58,073 bases of DNA, from assembly GCA_019639235.1 (NCBI GenBank), contig JAHBSG010000026.1:1-58073 (forward strand), read 5' to 3'. The DNA is from Acidobacteriota bacterium. GTDB taxonomy: Bacteria > Acidobacteriota > Blastocatellia > Pyrinomonadales > Pyrinomonadaceae. The position numbers were made by a program, and so were the translations under genes. Below the pieces are notes generated by a model, which did not search any database, was not told the origin of the DNA, and saw only the letters and a program-made list of their open reading frames with translations. The first letter of the stretch is position 1; each line of letters starts with the position of its first letter. Below are positions 16,259-24,371 of the stretch, piece after piece.

Positions 16259-17821
16259 TTACACTTTGTCCCGCCATTTGAGGACCTCTTCGCGGAGGAG
16301 CGGATTTTGTTGAAAGCTGCCGGTTTGGCCCTGGGCGGCGGTTGCTCGCTGGATGTGCCAATAGCTCAAGCCGAGGCTGCCCATGGCCCGTAAATACCGG
16401 CTTCGTGCAAGATATTTGCCCGAGAAAAGACCGCCAAGAAGCCAGCCGGTGCTCTTAAATGCCGAGGTCGCATATTTCGCGTGTTCCTCGGGGATCAGCC
16501 CGCGGGCGACGTCGATGGCGAGCATATCTTTCAGTATCTTGCCCTGCCTGTACATCACGTAAAACGCGAACCCGACAAAGATCAGGAAGAACGGTATCTC
16601 GAGGATGAAATAGCCGATCAGGAAGCCCTCGAGCCCGAGGAAAGTGGCCATTCCGTTCCAGAGAGCGTGGAGAAAGACCGCTCCGAAATAGCCGAGGAAC
16701 GGCATCAGGACCTTCACGAATGTGTTGTGCGATTCGCGGGCGATGCCGCAGCCGATGCCCATCATCGCCGTGAAGGTCACATGAGCAAACGGTGAAAGTA
16801 TTCCGCGAAGCACGAAGAGAATGAAGAGTCCGCCGAAGCCCGCCTGGCCAAGTGCCCGGCCGTAGTAAAGCACGTTCTCGACCGTGGCAAAGCCGAGAGC
16901 GATGACGCCCGCGAAGACGATGCCGTCGAGAATGTCGTCAAAATAGCGGCGGAAGAAGATCAGCAGCACGAGCAGCCCGGCTCCCTTCGAAGCCTCTTCG
17001 ACGACCGGAGCCGAAATAACGGCACCGACGATATCGCCGAGGATCATTCCTTCCTGCCCGCCAACGCCAAGCGCGATGCCGATGCCGACGCCCGTGTTTA
17101 CGATGAACGAAACGATCACCGCGACCAGCCCGCCCCAGGCAAACGCGAGTGCGAGAAGCCAAAGCGGCTCGGGGTCGTAGCGGTCAAGCCAGATCAGCGG
17201 CAGCAGATAGAACATCGCGGGCGTAAAGGCGACGACCGCCGCGATGACCGCAGGTATCGGCCCGACGCTGAGGAACATCAGCCCGATGACGATCAGCGAA
17301 AGAAAGATGATCGCAAAGAGCGTGATGCCGATGCCGAGCATCTTCAATGCATTGCTCTTTGGGGCCTCGGGCGGCTTGATCTCGATCTGGCCAAGGCCAA
17401 TATTGGCGAGCGAGGTCTGAACGCTCTCGGGCCTATGGGCGGCGGCCTGCTCGAATTCGCGAAGCTGCATCTCGCGGAAATCGACCTGTGCGGTCGCGGT
17501 CGGGACCGAATCGAACGCGTCGATCTGCACCGTCGCGGTAACGCCGTTGCGGCCGAACTGGATCGTATCGCCGTGCTTCAAAAGCTCACGCTGAACCCGC
17601 GTTCCATTGACGATCGTCCCGTTCGTGCTGTTGTTATCAACGATGTAGAAACCGTCGGGCCGGGCCTCGATGATCGCATGCTGCTTGGAAGCGATGCGCT
17701 CATTGTTCGGGTCAAAGCGGACCGTGCACGTCTGCCCGCGGCCGATGGTCATAAAGCCCGTATCGAGGTCGAACGACTGGCCCGAAAGCGCGCCGCTCGT
17801 GATCGTCAGTTTGAGATGCAT
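16259..17821 (-). CDS. FHA-domain/PrsW-family intramembrane protease fusion
   Basis: 520 aa. Residues 1-97 are a canonical FHA domain (MTIGRGQTCTVRF, IASKQHAIIE, VDNNSTNGTIVNG, LKHGDTIQFG). From about residue 160 on there are eight or more membrane segments of the PrsW family, with the family's conserved elements: VVEEASKGAG (EExxK, about 275-280), FAGVIALGFATVENVLYYGRA and FLHALWNGMATF. PrsW-type proteases cut single-pass proteins within the membrane, for example anti-sigma factors. Here the FHA domain would lie on the cytoplasmic side and could recruit phosphothreonine substrates; that is inference. A terminator separates it from the upstream LVIVD gene, so it has its own promoter. Confidence 0.9.
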   Translation of the reverse strand: MHLKLTITSGALSGQSFDLDTGFMTIGRGQTCTVRFDPNNERIASKQHAIIEARPDGFYIVDNNSTNGTIVNGTRVQRELLKHGDTIQFGRNGVTATVQIDAFDSVPTATAQVDFREMQLREFEQAAAHRPESVQTSLANIGLGQIEIKPPEAPKSNALKMLGIGITLFAIIFLSLIVIGLMFLSVGPIPAVIAAVVAFTPAMFYLLPLIWLDRYDPEPLWLLALAFAWGGLVAVIVSFIVNTGVGIGIALGVGGQEGMILGDIVGAVISAPVVEEASKGAGLLVLLIFFRRYFDDILDGIVFAGVIALGFATVENVLYYGRALGQAGFGGLFILFVLRGILSPFAHVTFTAMMGIGCGIARESHNTFVKVLMPFLGYFGAVFLHALWNGMATFLGLEGFLIGYFILEIPFFLIFVGFAFYVMYRQGKILKDMLAIDVARGLIPEEHAKYATSAFKSTGWLLGGLFSGKYLARSRYLRAMGSLGLSYWHIQRATAAQGQTGSFQQNPLLREEVLKWRDKV

Positions 17822-17830
17822 ACGGCAATG

Positions 17831-17875
17831 ATAGAAAGAAAATGCCCGATGTCAAGCAGATCGCCTGACACCGGG
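17831..17875 (-). terminator. Terminator after the LVIVD/VCBS gene (minus strand)
   Basis: On the minus strand CCCGGTGTCA pairs with TGACATCGGG (one mismatch, 11-base loop) and is followed by CATTTTCTTTCTAT. It sits between the stop at 17906 and the start of the PrsW-type gene at 17821. Confidence 0.65.
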
Positions 17876-17905
17876 CCGGTTGATTTTTTAGTGATCGTCC
17901 CGAAA

Positions 17906-19966
17906 CTACTGCGGCTGGACCGAGGTCGGTGCCGGCCGGTCCTCGGGCGAACCAAATACTCGGGCCGAAATTCCCTGATCACCGCTGTTTACGCGATACC
18001 AGACGTTCGTGCTCGGGCGGTAAACCGAGATGTCCGCACGGCCGTCGCCGTCGTAATCTCCGGGCACCGGAATATCCTCATCAATTCCGAACTGATAGGC
18101 CGTGAAGCTGCCGTTCGTGCTGCGAAGGGTGTACCAAACCCCGGTCGAAGGCCGGTAAACCGTGTAGTCGGCACGGCCGTCGCCATCGAAGTCGCCAAAG
18201 AGCGGCTTATCGCCCGAGGCTCCGAACTGAGTGTAGATCGGCAGGCTCGACGAACTCTGATTAACATACCAGACGCCGTTCGAAGGCCGCCAGACGGCGA
18301 AATCGGCCTTGCCGTCGCCCTCGAAATCACCGACTACAGGTATGTCAGTGGAAACGCCCCATTGAACGAATCGCAGGCCAAGCGTGCTCTGATTCAAGTA
18401 CCAGACGCCGTTCGAGGGCCGCCAGACCGCGAGGTCCGTTCGCCCGTCGGCGTCAAAATCGCCTGCGACCGGCACGTCGCCGTTCTGTCCAAATTGAACC
18501 GCCCGGAAGCCGCCCGTGCTCGGAAGGATGTACCAGGTTCCGGTCGAAGGCCGCCAAACGGCGATGTCCGACTTCCCGTCTCCGTCGTAGTCACCCGCAA
18601 CAAGCCGGTCCTCGGCAACACCGAAATACGATGAGGTCATCTGCTGGTCCGAACTCGTTTCGACCTGCCAAAGGCCCGCGGCCGGAGTATAAACCGAAAG
18701 GTCGGTCTTGCGGTCGCCGTCGAAGTCCGTTACGCGGTTGTTTGCAGGGGCGTTCAGGCCGGTTACATCCACAAAGATCAGTCCGGACGAGAGATCGCCG
18801 ATGATGACCTTGTCCTCTCCAAGGAATGGATAGACCGCCCAAAGCCCGGCATAGGTCGTCGGCAGCGTCATTCCAAAGCTGTCGCGGCCGCAGAAAATGT
18901 CCCAAGGTTCGACCGAATTGTCGAGCACCGATTCCTCCGGAACGAAGGCCGGCGTGTAGGTGTCGTATTGCCCGATCCAGACCGGATTCGCCGGATTGGT
19001 TATGTCGAATACCTGCAAGCCCGCTTGATACCACGAAACATAAAGCTTGTTGCCCATGACGACCGGGTTATGCGGGGTGACGGCATTGATGCCGAGGTCG
19101 GTCATCGTTATGCGGTTAACAAGCGTCGGGCTGGCCGGGTTCGAGACGTTGTAAACCCGAATGTCACCCGGGGATGTACCGTTGCTTTGGGTCGTCTCGC
19201 GGGCACTATAAAGATAGTTGCCGTCCTCGCTCGTCCAAGAACTGTGGTTCGAACCGAGACCGACGGCGACCGTTCCGAGGAAAGATGGTGCTTGAGTTGC
19301 AAGGTTCGAAATATCAATGATGTCAGTCCGCGTTGAACTGGAAAATCCGGAAAGATAGAGCCGATTGCCGCGGATGTGCATCGCATGGACCCAACCGTTG
19401 TCGCTGTGGCTGAATTCCCATTTCAGAACTGCGGCCGCGGGGTTCGTTACATCAATTATGCGGAGCGGCCTGAGAGACGTCGAATTCGAGTTCTCAAGCA
19501 GATACCGTGCATTGCCCTGGTCGAACACCATCATTTCATGGATCGTCGGATAGCCGCCGCCATTTGATGCGTTAACAATGCCAAGAAGCTGTGGGCTCGC
19601 CGGGTTTGTCAGATCGACAATGTGTACTCCGCTGCTGTTCCCTGTGCCGAAATAACCGCGGTTGCCGATAACGATAGCCTCAAGGAACTGCAGATTCGCA
19701 CCGGGATTATACCAACTTGCGAGGGTCGGGTTATCCGGATCGGAGATATCAAAGATGAAAACGCCGCGGCAATTGAAGCTGCCGAGCACGGCGATGTTCC
19801 CGTCTGCGTGAAGGTCGGCATATTTCAGCGACGACGCGGTCGCACAGGCCGGAACGGTCTGCGACCGGAGCTTGACCTTCTGTGCCGACGAAGCTGCGGG
19901 CAGAAACACCGAAACACAAAATGCCAGGACGAGAAGGCCAAGAAGGCGCGAGCTTGAGATCTTCAT
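17906..19966 (-). CDS. Secreted LVIVD-repeat (choice-of-anchor B-like) protein with C-terminal FG-GAP/VCBS repeats
   Basis: 686 aa from the ATG at 19966, chosen because a good signal peptide starts there (MKISSSRLLGLLVLAFCVSV...ASSAQ). Residues about 35-400 contain repeated beta-propeller-type units of the form VFDISDPDNPTLASW, VDLTNPASPQLLG and IIDVTNPAAAVLKW, the LVIVD pattern. Residues about 420-680 are five to six FG-GAP-like repeats (DFDADGRTDLAVWRPSNGVW type) nearly identical in style to the tail of the M28 peptidase. No enzymatic motif was seen; probably a surface or extracellular binding protein. Confidence 0.85.
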   Translation of the reverse strand: MKISSSRLLGLLVLAFCVSVFLPAASSAQKVKLRSQTVPACATASSLKYADLHADGNIAVLGSFNCRGVFIFDISDPDNPTLASWYNPGANLQFLEAIVIGNRGYFGTGNSSGVHIVDLTNPASPQLLGIVNASNGGGYPTIHEMMVFDQGNARYLLENSNSTSLRPLRIIDVTNPAAAVLKWEFSHSDNGWVHAMHIRGNRLYLSGFSSSTRTDIIDISNLATQAPSFLGTVAVGLGSNHSSWTSEDGNYLYSARETTQSNGTSPGDIRVYNVSNPASPTLVNRITMTDLGINAVTPHNPVVMGNKLYVSWYQAGLQVFDITNPANPVWIGQYDTYTPAFVPEESVLDNSVEPWDIFCGRDSFGMTLPTTYAGLWAVYPFLGEDKVIIGDLSSGLIFVDVTGLNAPANNRVTDFDGDRKTDLSVYTPAAGLWQVETSSDQQMTSSYFGVAEDRLVAGDYDGDGKSDIAVWRPSTGTWYILPSTGGFRAVQFGQNGDVPVAGDFDADGRTDLAVWRPSNGVWYLNQSTLGLRFVQWGVSTDIPVVGDFEGDGKADFAVWRPSNGVWYVNQSSSSLPIYTQFGASGDKPLFGDFDGDGRADYTVYRPSTGVWYTLRSTNGSFTAYQFGIDEDIPVPGDYDGDGRADISVYRPSTNVWYRVNSGDQGISARVFGSPEDRPAPTSVQPQ

Positions 19967-20089
19967 TTGATTACGGCTTTCTAAAAAGCAATGGCCCGAT
20001 CGGACGGGCGGACAGACTCCAAAGCAGGTTTGAAACAACTCCAAGAATTATAGTCGAAATTAACGCCTTGTCGAGCCGAAATTTCGCGT

Positions 20090-20716
20090 TTACGATGCGG
20101 CCTGCAGAGCCTCGCGCATCACGAGGTCGAAGGTGCCCGGGCCGACCTTCCGGAACCGCCGGTTTCGGTTGAGCGAAACGGCCACGGAGATGGTCGGGTT
20201 ATTGCCTTTGAACTGCATTCCGCCCGAGACCAGAAGATTATAGAGCTCATTTACGTGGAGCGGACGGCCGGCCTCGCGAAGCAGAAGCGTGCAGGCCTGC
20301 GTTATCGTCCTGTCGGCGAACCGCTGGCTTACGGCCTCGACGTTTGCCGAACGCGACGGAACCGAGCGATGTTGATCGAGGTAAGCGACTGAGCCGTGCC
20401 GGTCGCGATTTTCTTCGGTGGTGCTTCGGCCCGAATACGTCGTCCGCGGGAGCTTCGCTTCAAACTCCGAAACATCGTCCTCGATCTGGATGGTCGTGCC
20501 GAGCCCTTTCGGAGCGGCCGCAGAGCCCATCGATACCAAAAGGCGGTCTATCGAGCCTTCGGTTTGCGATGCAAGATTCTCAAGCTCGCGGATCTCGCGG
20601 CGGAGCTTTTCGGCCTCGCCCTCAACCTCATTAAGGCGAGCCATAAGCCGATGCTGGGCGCTGCGCGTCTGGCGCAGGCTCTGCTCAAGCGTTGAAATCA
20701 GGGATTCGTCTAGCAT
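20090..20716 (-). CDS. Coiled-coil protein with C-terminal HARE-HTH domain
   Basis: 208 aa. Residues about 1-62 form a heptad-rich coiled coil (RLMARLNEVEGEAEKLRREI). After a polar linker, residues about 135-202 match the HARE-HTH winged-helix fold: QACTLLLREAGRPLHVNEL, YNLLVSGGMQFKGNNPT, VSLNRNRRFRKVGPGTFDL. In bacteria this domain is found in restriction systems and in the RNA polymerase delta subunit and is thought to bind DNA. Stand-alone proteins with a coiled coil are of unknown function. It is 51 bp downstream of the polyprenyl synthase gene and probably at the end of that transcript. Confidence 0.78.
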   Translation of the reverse strand: MLDESLISTLEQSLRQTRSAQHRLMARLNEVEGEAEKLRREIRELENLASQTEGSIDRLLVSMGSAAAPKGLGTTIQIEDDVSEFEAKLPRTTYSGRSTTEENRDRHGSVAYLDQHRSVPSRSANVEAVSQRFADRTITQACTLLLREAGRPLHVNELYNLLVSGGMQFKGNNPTISVAVSLNRNRRFRKVGPGTFDLVMREALQAAS

Positions 20717-20767
20717 CAGAAATTGACTATCGAGGGACGGCGGCCGGCACTTTCCGGCGCTGAGATC

Positions 20768-21787
20768 TTAGCGATTTCGCTCGATAACGTAGTCAAGTAT
20801 CGAGCTCAAAGACTCACGATACTCGTTTTTTGGTAGAATTTCAAGGTTTTTTCTTGCGGCCGCCGCGTGCTCTGCCGCGATATCCCTTATCTTGTCAAGG
20901 ATTTGCAGTGACCGCATTTCGCTGGAGAGCTTTTCGCGAATGCCCTCCGGATAGCGGCCAGCGTACATTATTGCTTCAAGTTCGGCCCGGAGGCTGGGCC
21001 GTTCCCGCATAAGGAAGATCAGCGGAAGTGTGACCTTGCCTTCCAGAAGATCCGAACCGGCAGCCTTCCCGAGCGAGGCGTCGTCCGATGTGAGGTCAAG
21101 AAGGTCATCCGCAAGCTGGAACGCGATGCCTAGATTCATTCCGTATTCACGCATCGCAACTTGCGCTTCGGGCCGCGCATTCCCGAGTATCGCTCCGATC
21201 TCGCAGCAGCCGGAAAAAAGGAACGCAGTCTTCCGCCGAAGGATGTCGTAATACTCGTCCTCGCTGATCTCGACGTTGCCGATCATCGTAAGCTGGATCA
21301 GCTCGCCTTCGGTCATCTTGCGGGTCAGCCGCGTGAGGATATCGAGGATCTCGAGCGAACGCTCGCGAAGCGACGTCTCGAACGCCGACATATAGAGCCA
21401 ATCGCCCATCAGGACAGCCGTCTGGTTGCCAAAGCGGGCATTGACCGAGGGACGGTTGCGGCGGAGGTCGGCGTTGTCGATGATGTCGTCGTGAACGAGC
21501 GTGGCGGTGTGGAGCATTTCCATCACGGTCGCCAGCCGGATCACGTTTTCCGCCGAACCGCGGCCGCCGACGGCATGATTAGTCAATATTAAAAGAGCCG
21601 GACGCACCCGCTTCCCGCCCGAGGAGCGGAGGTAATCGCCCAGGTAATTGATCACCTGAATGTTTGAAGCCGCCTGACGCTCGAACTCGTCCTCGACCAG
21701 AGCCATCTCGCGCTTGATCAGCCCGAAGATACGCCGTGCGGTCGCATCGGGAAACAGTTCTTTTTTGGCAGTGGCAAAGGTCTGCAT
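20768..21787 (-). CDS. Polyprenyl diphosphate synthase (trans-isoprenyl transferase)
   Basis: Condenses IPP onto allylic diphosphates to make a long prenyl chain, probably for the quinone side chain. 339 aa, full length. First Asp-rich motif LVHDDIIDNADLRR (about 97-110), preceded by GGKRVRPAL; second motif FQLADDLLDLTSDD (about 226-232); conserved GKVTLPLIF. No Phe or Tyr bulky stop can be assigned to chain length by eye, so octaprenyl versus shorter product is open. It follows the yajQ gene by five bp on the same strand, suggesting one transcript. Confidence 0.93.
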   Translation of the reverse strand: MQTFATAKKELFPDATARRIFGLIKREMALVEDEFERQAASNIQVINYLGDYLRSSGGKRVRPALLILTNHAVGGRGSAENVIRLATVMEMLHTATLVHDDIIDNADLRRNRPSVNARFGNQTAVLMGDWLYMSAFETSLRERSLEILDILTRLTRKMTEGELIQLTMIGNVEISEDEYYDILRRKTAFLFSGCCEIGAILGNARPEAQVAMREYGMNLGIAFQLADDLLDLTSDDASLGKAAGSDLLEGKVTLPLIFLMRERPSLRAELEAIMYAGRYPEGIREKLSSEMRSLQILDKIRDIAAEHAAAARKNLEILPKNEYRESLSSILDYVIERNR

Positions 21788-21792
21788 TCTCT

Positions 21793-22290
21793 TCAGTTGG
21801 AACGATAATTATCAAACTGCATATCGATGCCAAAGTCGGTCGCCTTGAGCTTTGCGATCACGTCCTGGAGCGTGTCGCGGTCTTTGCCGGAGACGCGGAC
21901 GGTCTCGCCCTGGATCGAGGCCTGGACCTTAAACTTTCCGTCCTTGATGAATTTGACGATCTCTTTTGCCTTGTCGCCGGGAATCCCCTGCTGTATCTTG
22001 ACGGCCTGCCGGACGGTGCCGCCCGCGGCGGGTTCGACCTTTTGATAGTCGAGCGCCTTGAGCGAGATGCCGCGTTTGACGAGCTTGCCCTGAAGGATGT
22101 CGTTCATGTTGCGGAGCTTCGTTTCATCCTCGGCCGCGAGCAGCAGGTCCTTGCCCTGAAGCTCGACCGCCGCCTTGCTGCCCTTAAAATCAAACCGCTG
22201 CGAGACCTCTTTGGTCGTCTGGTTTATCGCGTTCGTTACCTCCGCGTAATCGGTCTTAGAAACGATGTCGAATGAATTTTCCTTTGCCAT
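21793..22290 (-). CDS. YajQ family cyclic-di-GMP-binding/nucleotide-binding protein
   Basis: 165 aa, the family length (UPF0234), starting MAKENSFDIVSK and containing QRFDFKGSKAAVEL, KRGISLKALDYQKVEP and the C-terminal DRDTLQDVIAKLKATDFG. Family members bind c-di-GMP and tRNA or rRNA and act as regulators or chaperones; the role here is not known. It is five bp upstream of the polyprenyl synthase gene. Confidence 0.95.
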   Translation of the reverse strand: MAKENSFDIVSKTDYAEVTNAINQTTKEVSQRFDFKGSKAAVELQGKDLLLAAEDETKLRNMNDILQGKLVKRGISLKALDYQKVEPAAGGTVRQAVKIQQGIPGDKAKEIVKFIKDGKFKVQASIQGETVRVSGKDRDTLQDVIAKLKATDFGIDMQFDNYRSN

Positions 22291-22335
22291 AAGATCATTT
22301 TGCCACAGAGCGGAGAGAGAAGGTATTCTGCCGGA

Positions 22336-23214
22336 CTAGCTTGCAACGTCAGATAGATCGACGCCGAAAAGACGCGAGAAATTCTCGGTGGTTTGCTTGG
22401 CGAGCACATCGAACTCAACACCCTTGAGCTCTGCCAAAAACTGCACCGTATGCACGACCATCGCCGGTTCGTTCCGCTTGCCGCGGTGCGGCACAGGCGT
22501 AAGATACGGGCAATCTGTCTCGACCAGCAACCGATCGAGCGGTACGACACGAGCCGCCTCGCGAAGCTCCTCGGCTTTCTTAAAAGTCACATTTCCCGCG
22601 AAAGATATAAAAAACCCTACATCCATCAACGCCAAAGCCATCTCCGGCGTCCCGCCAAAGCAATGCATCACGCCCGGCTTATGGCTAAGAGCTAATGGCT
22701 TACGGCTATTTTTTTCAACAACGGAGCTATTAGCCGTAAGCTCTAAGCCGTTAGCTTTCGCCGGCAGCGAGTATTCATCTTTCAGTATTTCTACCGTGTC
22801 GTCGTTGGCGTCGCGGCTGTGGACGATGATCGGCAAGTCAAGCTCTTTCGCGAGCCGGATCTGGCGGCGAAAAACCTCGCGTTGGACGTCCCGCGGGCTG
22901 TGGTCGTAGTAGTAATCGAGCCCGATCTCGCCCCAAGCGACGATCTTCCGAGAGCCGCGGGCAAGTTCGAGCAAATGTTCTTCCGCCCGGTCGTCGTAGA
23001 GCTTCGCGTCGTGCGGGTGAACCCCGACGCTCGCCCAGACATTCTCATAACTTTCCGCAACGCGAACCGCACGCCAGAAATCATCAGAATGCGGATCGCC
23101 CGTGCCGACATTGAGCATCGCCGCGACGCCCGCTTCCCGCGCCCGAGCGATAACCTCGTCGCGGTCCTCATCAAACTGCGGCCCGTCAACATGGCAATGC
23201 GAATCGACAAGCAT
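22336..23214 (-). CDS. tatD: TatD-family metal-dependent deoxyribonuclease, with an in-frame palindromic insertion
   Basis: Metallo-hydrolase of the TatD/YcfH family, a 3'-5' DNase acting in DNA repair or quality control. Metal ligands are in DSHCHVD, WGEIGLDYYYD (E95), IIVHSRDA (H132), GVMHCFGG (H184) and VETDCPYL. The protein is 292 aa against about 260 usual. The excess is residues about 150-180, just before GVMHCF, encoded by the palindromic element at 22679-22767. The frame is intact and all ligands remain, so the enzyme may still fold with a surface loop. Its ATG overlaps the stop of the upstream exported-protein gene by one base. Confidence 0.93.
   Translation of the reverse strand: MLVDSHCHVDGPQFDEDRDEVIARAREAGVAAMLNVGTGDPHSDDFWRAVRVAESYENVWASVGVHPHDAKLYDDRAEEHLLELARGSRKIVAWGEIGLDYYYDHSPRDVQREVFRRQIRLAKELDLPIIVHSRDANDDTVEILKDEYSLPAKANGLELTANSSVVEKNSRKPLALSHKPGVMHCFGGTPEMALALMDVGFFISFAGNVTFKKAEELREAARVVPLDRLLVETDCPYLTPVPHRGKRNEPAMVVHTVQFLAELKGVEFDVLAKQTTENFSRLFGVDLSDVAS
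22679..22767. repeat. Palindromic repeat element inserted in frame in tatD
   Basis: Arms GCTAAGAGCTAATGGCTTAC (from 22684) and the inverted TTAGCCGTAAGCTCTAAGCC (from 22730) share the 11-base core GCTTACGGCTA and similar flanks; the middle is AT-rich. The low-complexity composition (repeated GCTAA, GCTTA, GGCTA) is unlike the flanking tatD codons. Length is about 89 bp, close to 30 codons, and it adds residues to the protein without breaking the frame. Confidence 0.7.
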
Positions 23215-23786
23215 TACTTATTGATGATAAAGGATGAAAAGAATCTATTCGCCTCGGTCCGCCAATCGGCCTTAACTTTGTCGCTGAGCAAAGACCAATT
23301 CGTAACATCGCATTGAATTTCGATGGCCTTCGCTCCGGTGATGTAAACCCGTGTGATCCCGTACCGTAGCCCATAATCGACCTCGAATTCGCGACCCATG
23401 AATCCGCCGAGTTCGATGTCGCGTTCGGCAACGATCTTGGTACTTTGCCGCTGGCCGATCGCTGTACGGATCGCCGAGAACAATTGATCACTCTTTCCGG
23501 TCATATCTGCCGACAGCGATGTCGTGCCAACGATCGAATTTGATCCTTTTCTGTAGACTCGGTATGTGGTGATCGTTGCTTGACCCTGCTTTTCGACCCT
23601 TTTGGTCGGTTCGCCGGGAAACGTCACCGTGAAGGACCCGTCATCTGCCATAAAATCGACGAAGTTATCTCTCGATGGGGGTTCATATATCAAAGGCGGG
23701 GGCGGAGGCGGTGGCGGTGGGGCTTGGGAAACACCAACGCCGACAAGCGTCAAAAGCAGAAGCGAGAGCAATACAACTTGATTCAT
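23214..23786 (-). CDS. Exported protein of unknown function with a polyproline stretch
   Basis: 190 aa. A signal peptide is visible at 1-21 (VVLLSLLLLTLVGVGVSQ), followed by a run of nine prolines. The folded part (about 45-188) begins FVDFMADDGSFTVTFPGEPTK, a pattern seen in small secreted proteins of unknown role, and has alternating beta-type segments (TTYRVYRKGSNSIVGTT, RYGITRVYITGAKAIEIQ). It shares the general look of the protein at 24372-25070. Its stop codon overlaps the tatD start by one base, so the two are translated together. Confidence 0.75.
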   Translation of the reverse strand: MNQVVLLSLLLLTLVGVGVSQAPPPPPPPPPLIYEPPSRDNFVDFMADDGSFTVTFPGEPTKRVEKQGQATITTYRVYRKGSNSIVGTTSLSADMTGKSDQLFSAIRTAIGQRQSTKIVAERDIELGGFMGREFEVDYGLRYGITRVYITGAKAIEIQCDVTNWSLLSDKVKADWRTEANRFFSSFIINK

Positions 23787-23839
23787 CGATACTACTACCT
23801 TCTAAAGAGTTGCAGTGGCCGTGATTCGGAGAACCACGA

Positions 23840-24036
23840 TCATTTGATTCTTGGGACGATCTCGCCTTTTTCCGACAGGCGAATAAGCGTTCGAAGAGCC
23901 TGATTAACGGACTCAGAATCAGGAAAGACCCGGGCAACGTCGACATCAAGCTTGATCTGGCCCATTAGCCAACGTCCCTCGCCTACACGCCGTACCTTGT
24001 ACTTGGTCAGATCGTACTCCGGTTTTAGTTCATCAT
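23840..24036 (-). pseudogene. Remnant of the antitoxin partner of BrnT (frameshifted after the start)
   Basis: The natural start ATGATGAAC (24036) overlaps the toxin stop as ATGA but runs into TAA after three codons. Shifted by one base, an open frame continues: KPEYDLTKYKVRRVGEG, GQIKLDVDVARVFPDSES, VNQALRTLIRLSEKGE, ending with TGA at 23840-23842. The middle (DVARVFPDSESVNQALR) resembles the short antitoxin-like proteins often found next to BrnT-type toxins. No alternative ATG, GTG or TTG precedes KPEYD in its own frame, so the gene looks frameshifted; a sequencing error would be the other explanation. Confidence 0.7.
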
Positions 24037-24314
24037 TCGAAGTCTAAGTGTTCATAAACTCGTCGCTCCCTGGGCGTTAGTTGCCGTGCACTGGTTATTC
24101 TAACCTTGTTTGCGCGTTCGGTGAAAGAAATAATAAGAAACCGCCCGTTTGAGGATTCTCCAACCATCAAGAATCGCCGATTCTCTGTCGAATGATCGTG
24201 ATCTATCAGCTCAATACTAAATAGATCCTCCTAAACGGTGGCAGTTTCTTCAAAGCTAACTCTGTGCTTTTTAAGGTTACTTTCGGACTTAGCTGTGTCC
24301 CACTCAAATCGCAT
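24033..24314 (-). pseudogene. brnT: BrnT-family toxin with an in-frame TAG stop
   Basis: Reading from ATG 24314 gives MRFEWDTAKSESNLKKHRVS, then FEETATV, a TAG codon (24231-24233, codon 28), and in the same frame EDLFSIELIDHDHSTENRRF, LMVGESSNGRFLIISFTERA and NKVRITSARQLTPRERRVYE, stop TGA at 24033. This is the complete BrnT order: FEWD..K...N..KH.VSFEEA, DHS..E.RF...G, R.L.V..TER, RI.SAR..T..ER..YE. BrnT is an RNase of type II toxin-antitoxin modules. Only the TAG and the frameshift in the overlapping antitoxin break the pair; every other position reads as a coherent protein, so the decay is recent or the calls are assembly errors. Confidence 0.85.
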
Positions 24315-24371
24315 CGCCTCAAATGGAAAAACACCGATAGAGTTGGACGGAAAAAGACCAACGAGGATGAG

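Noticed and set aside
17435..18634. A 399-codon plus-strand open frame opposite the LVIVD and FHA-PrsW genes
   Set aside because: It is antisense to two well-supported genes and their terminator, rich in Arg and Val as typical for shadow frames in GC-rich DNA.
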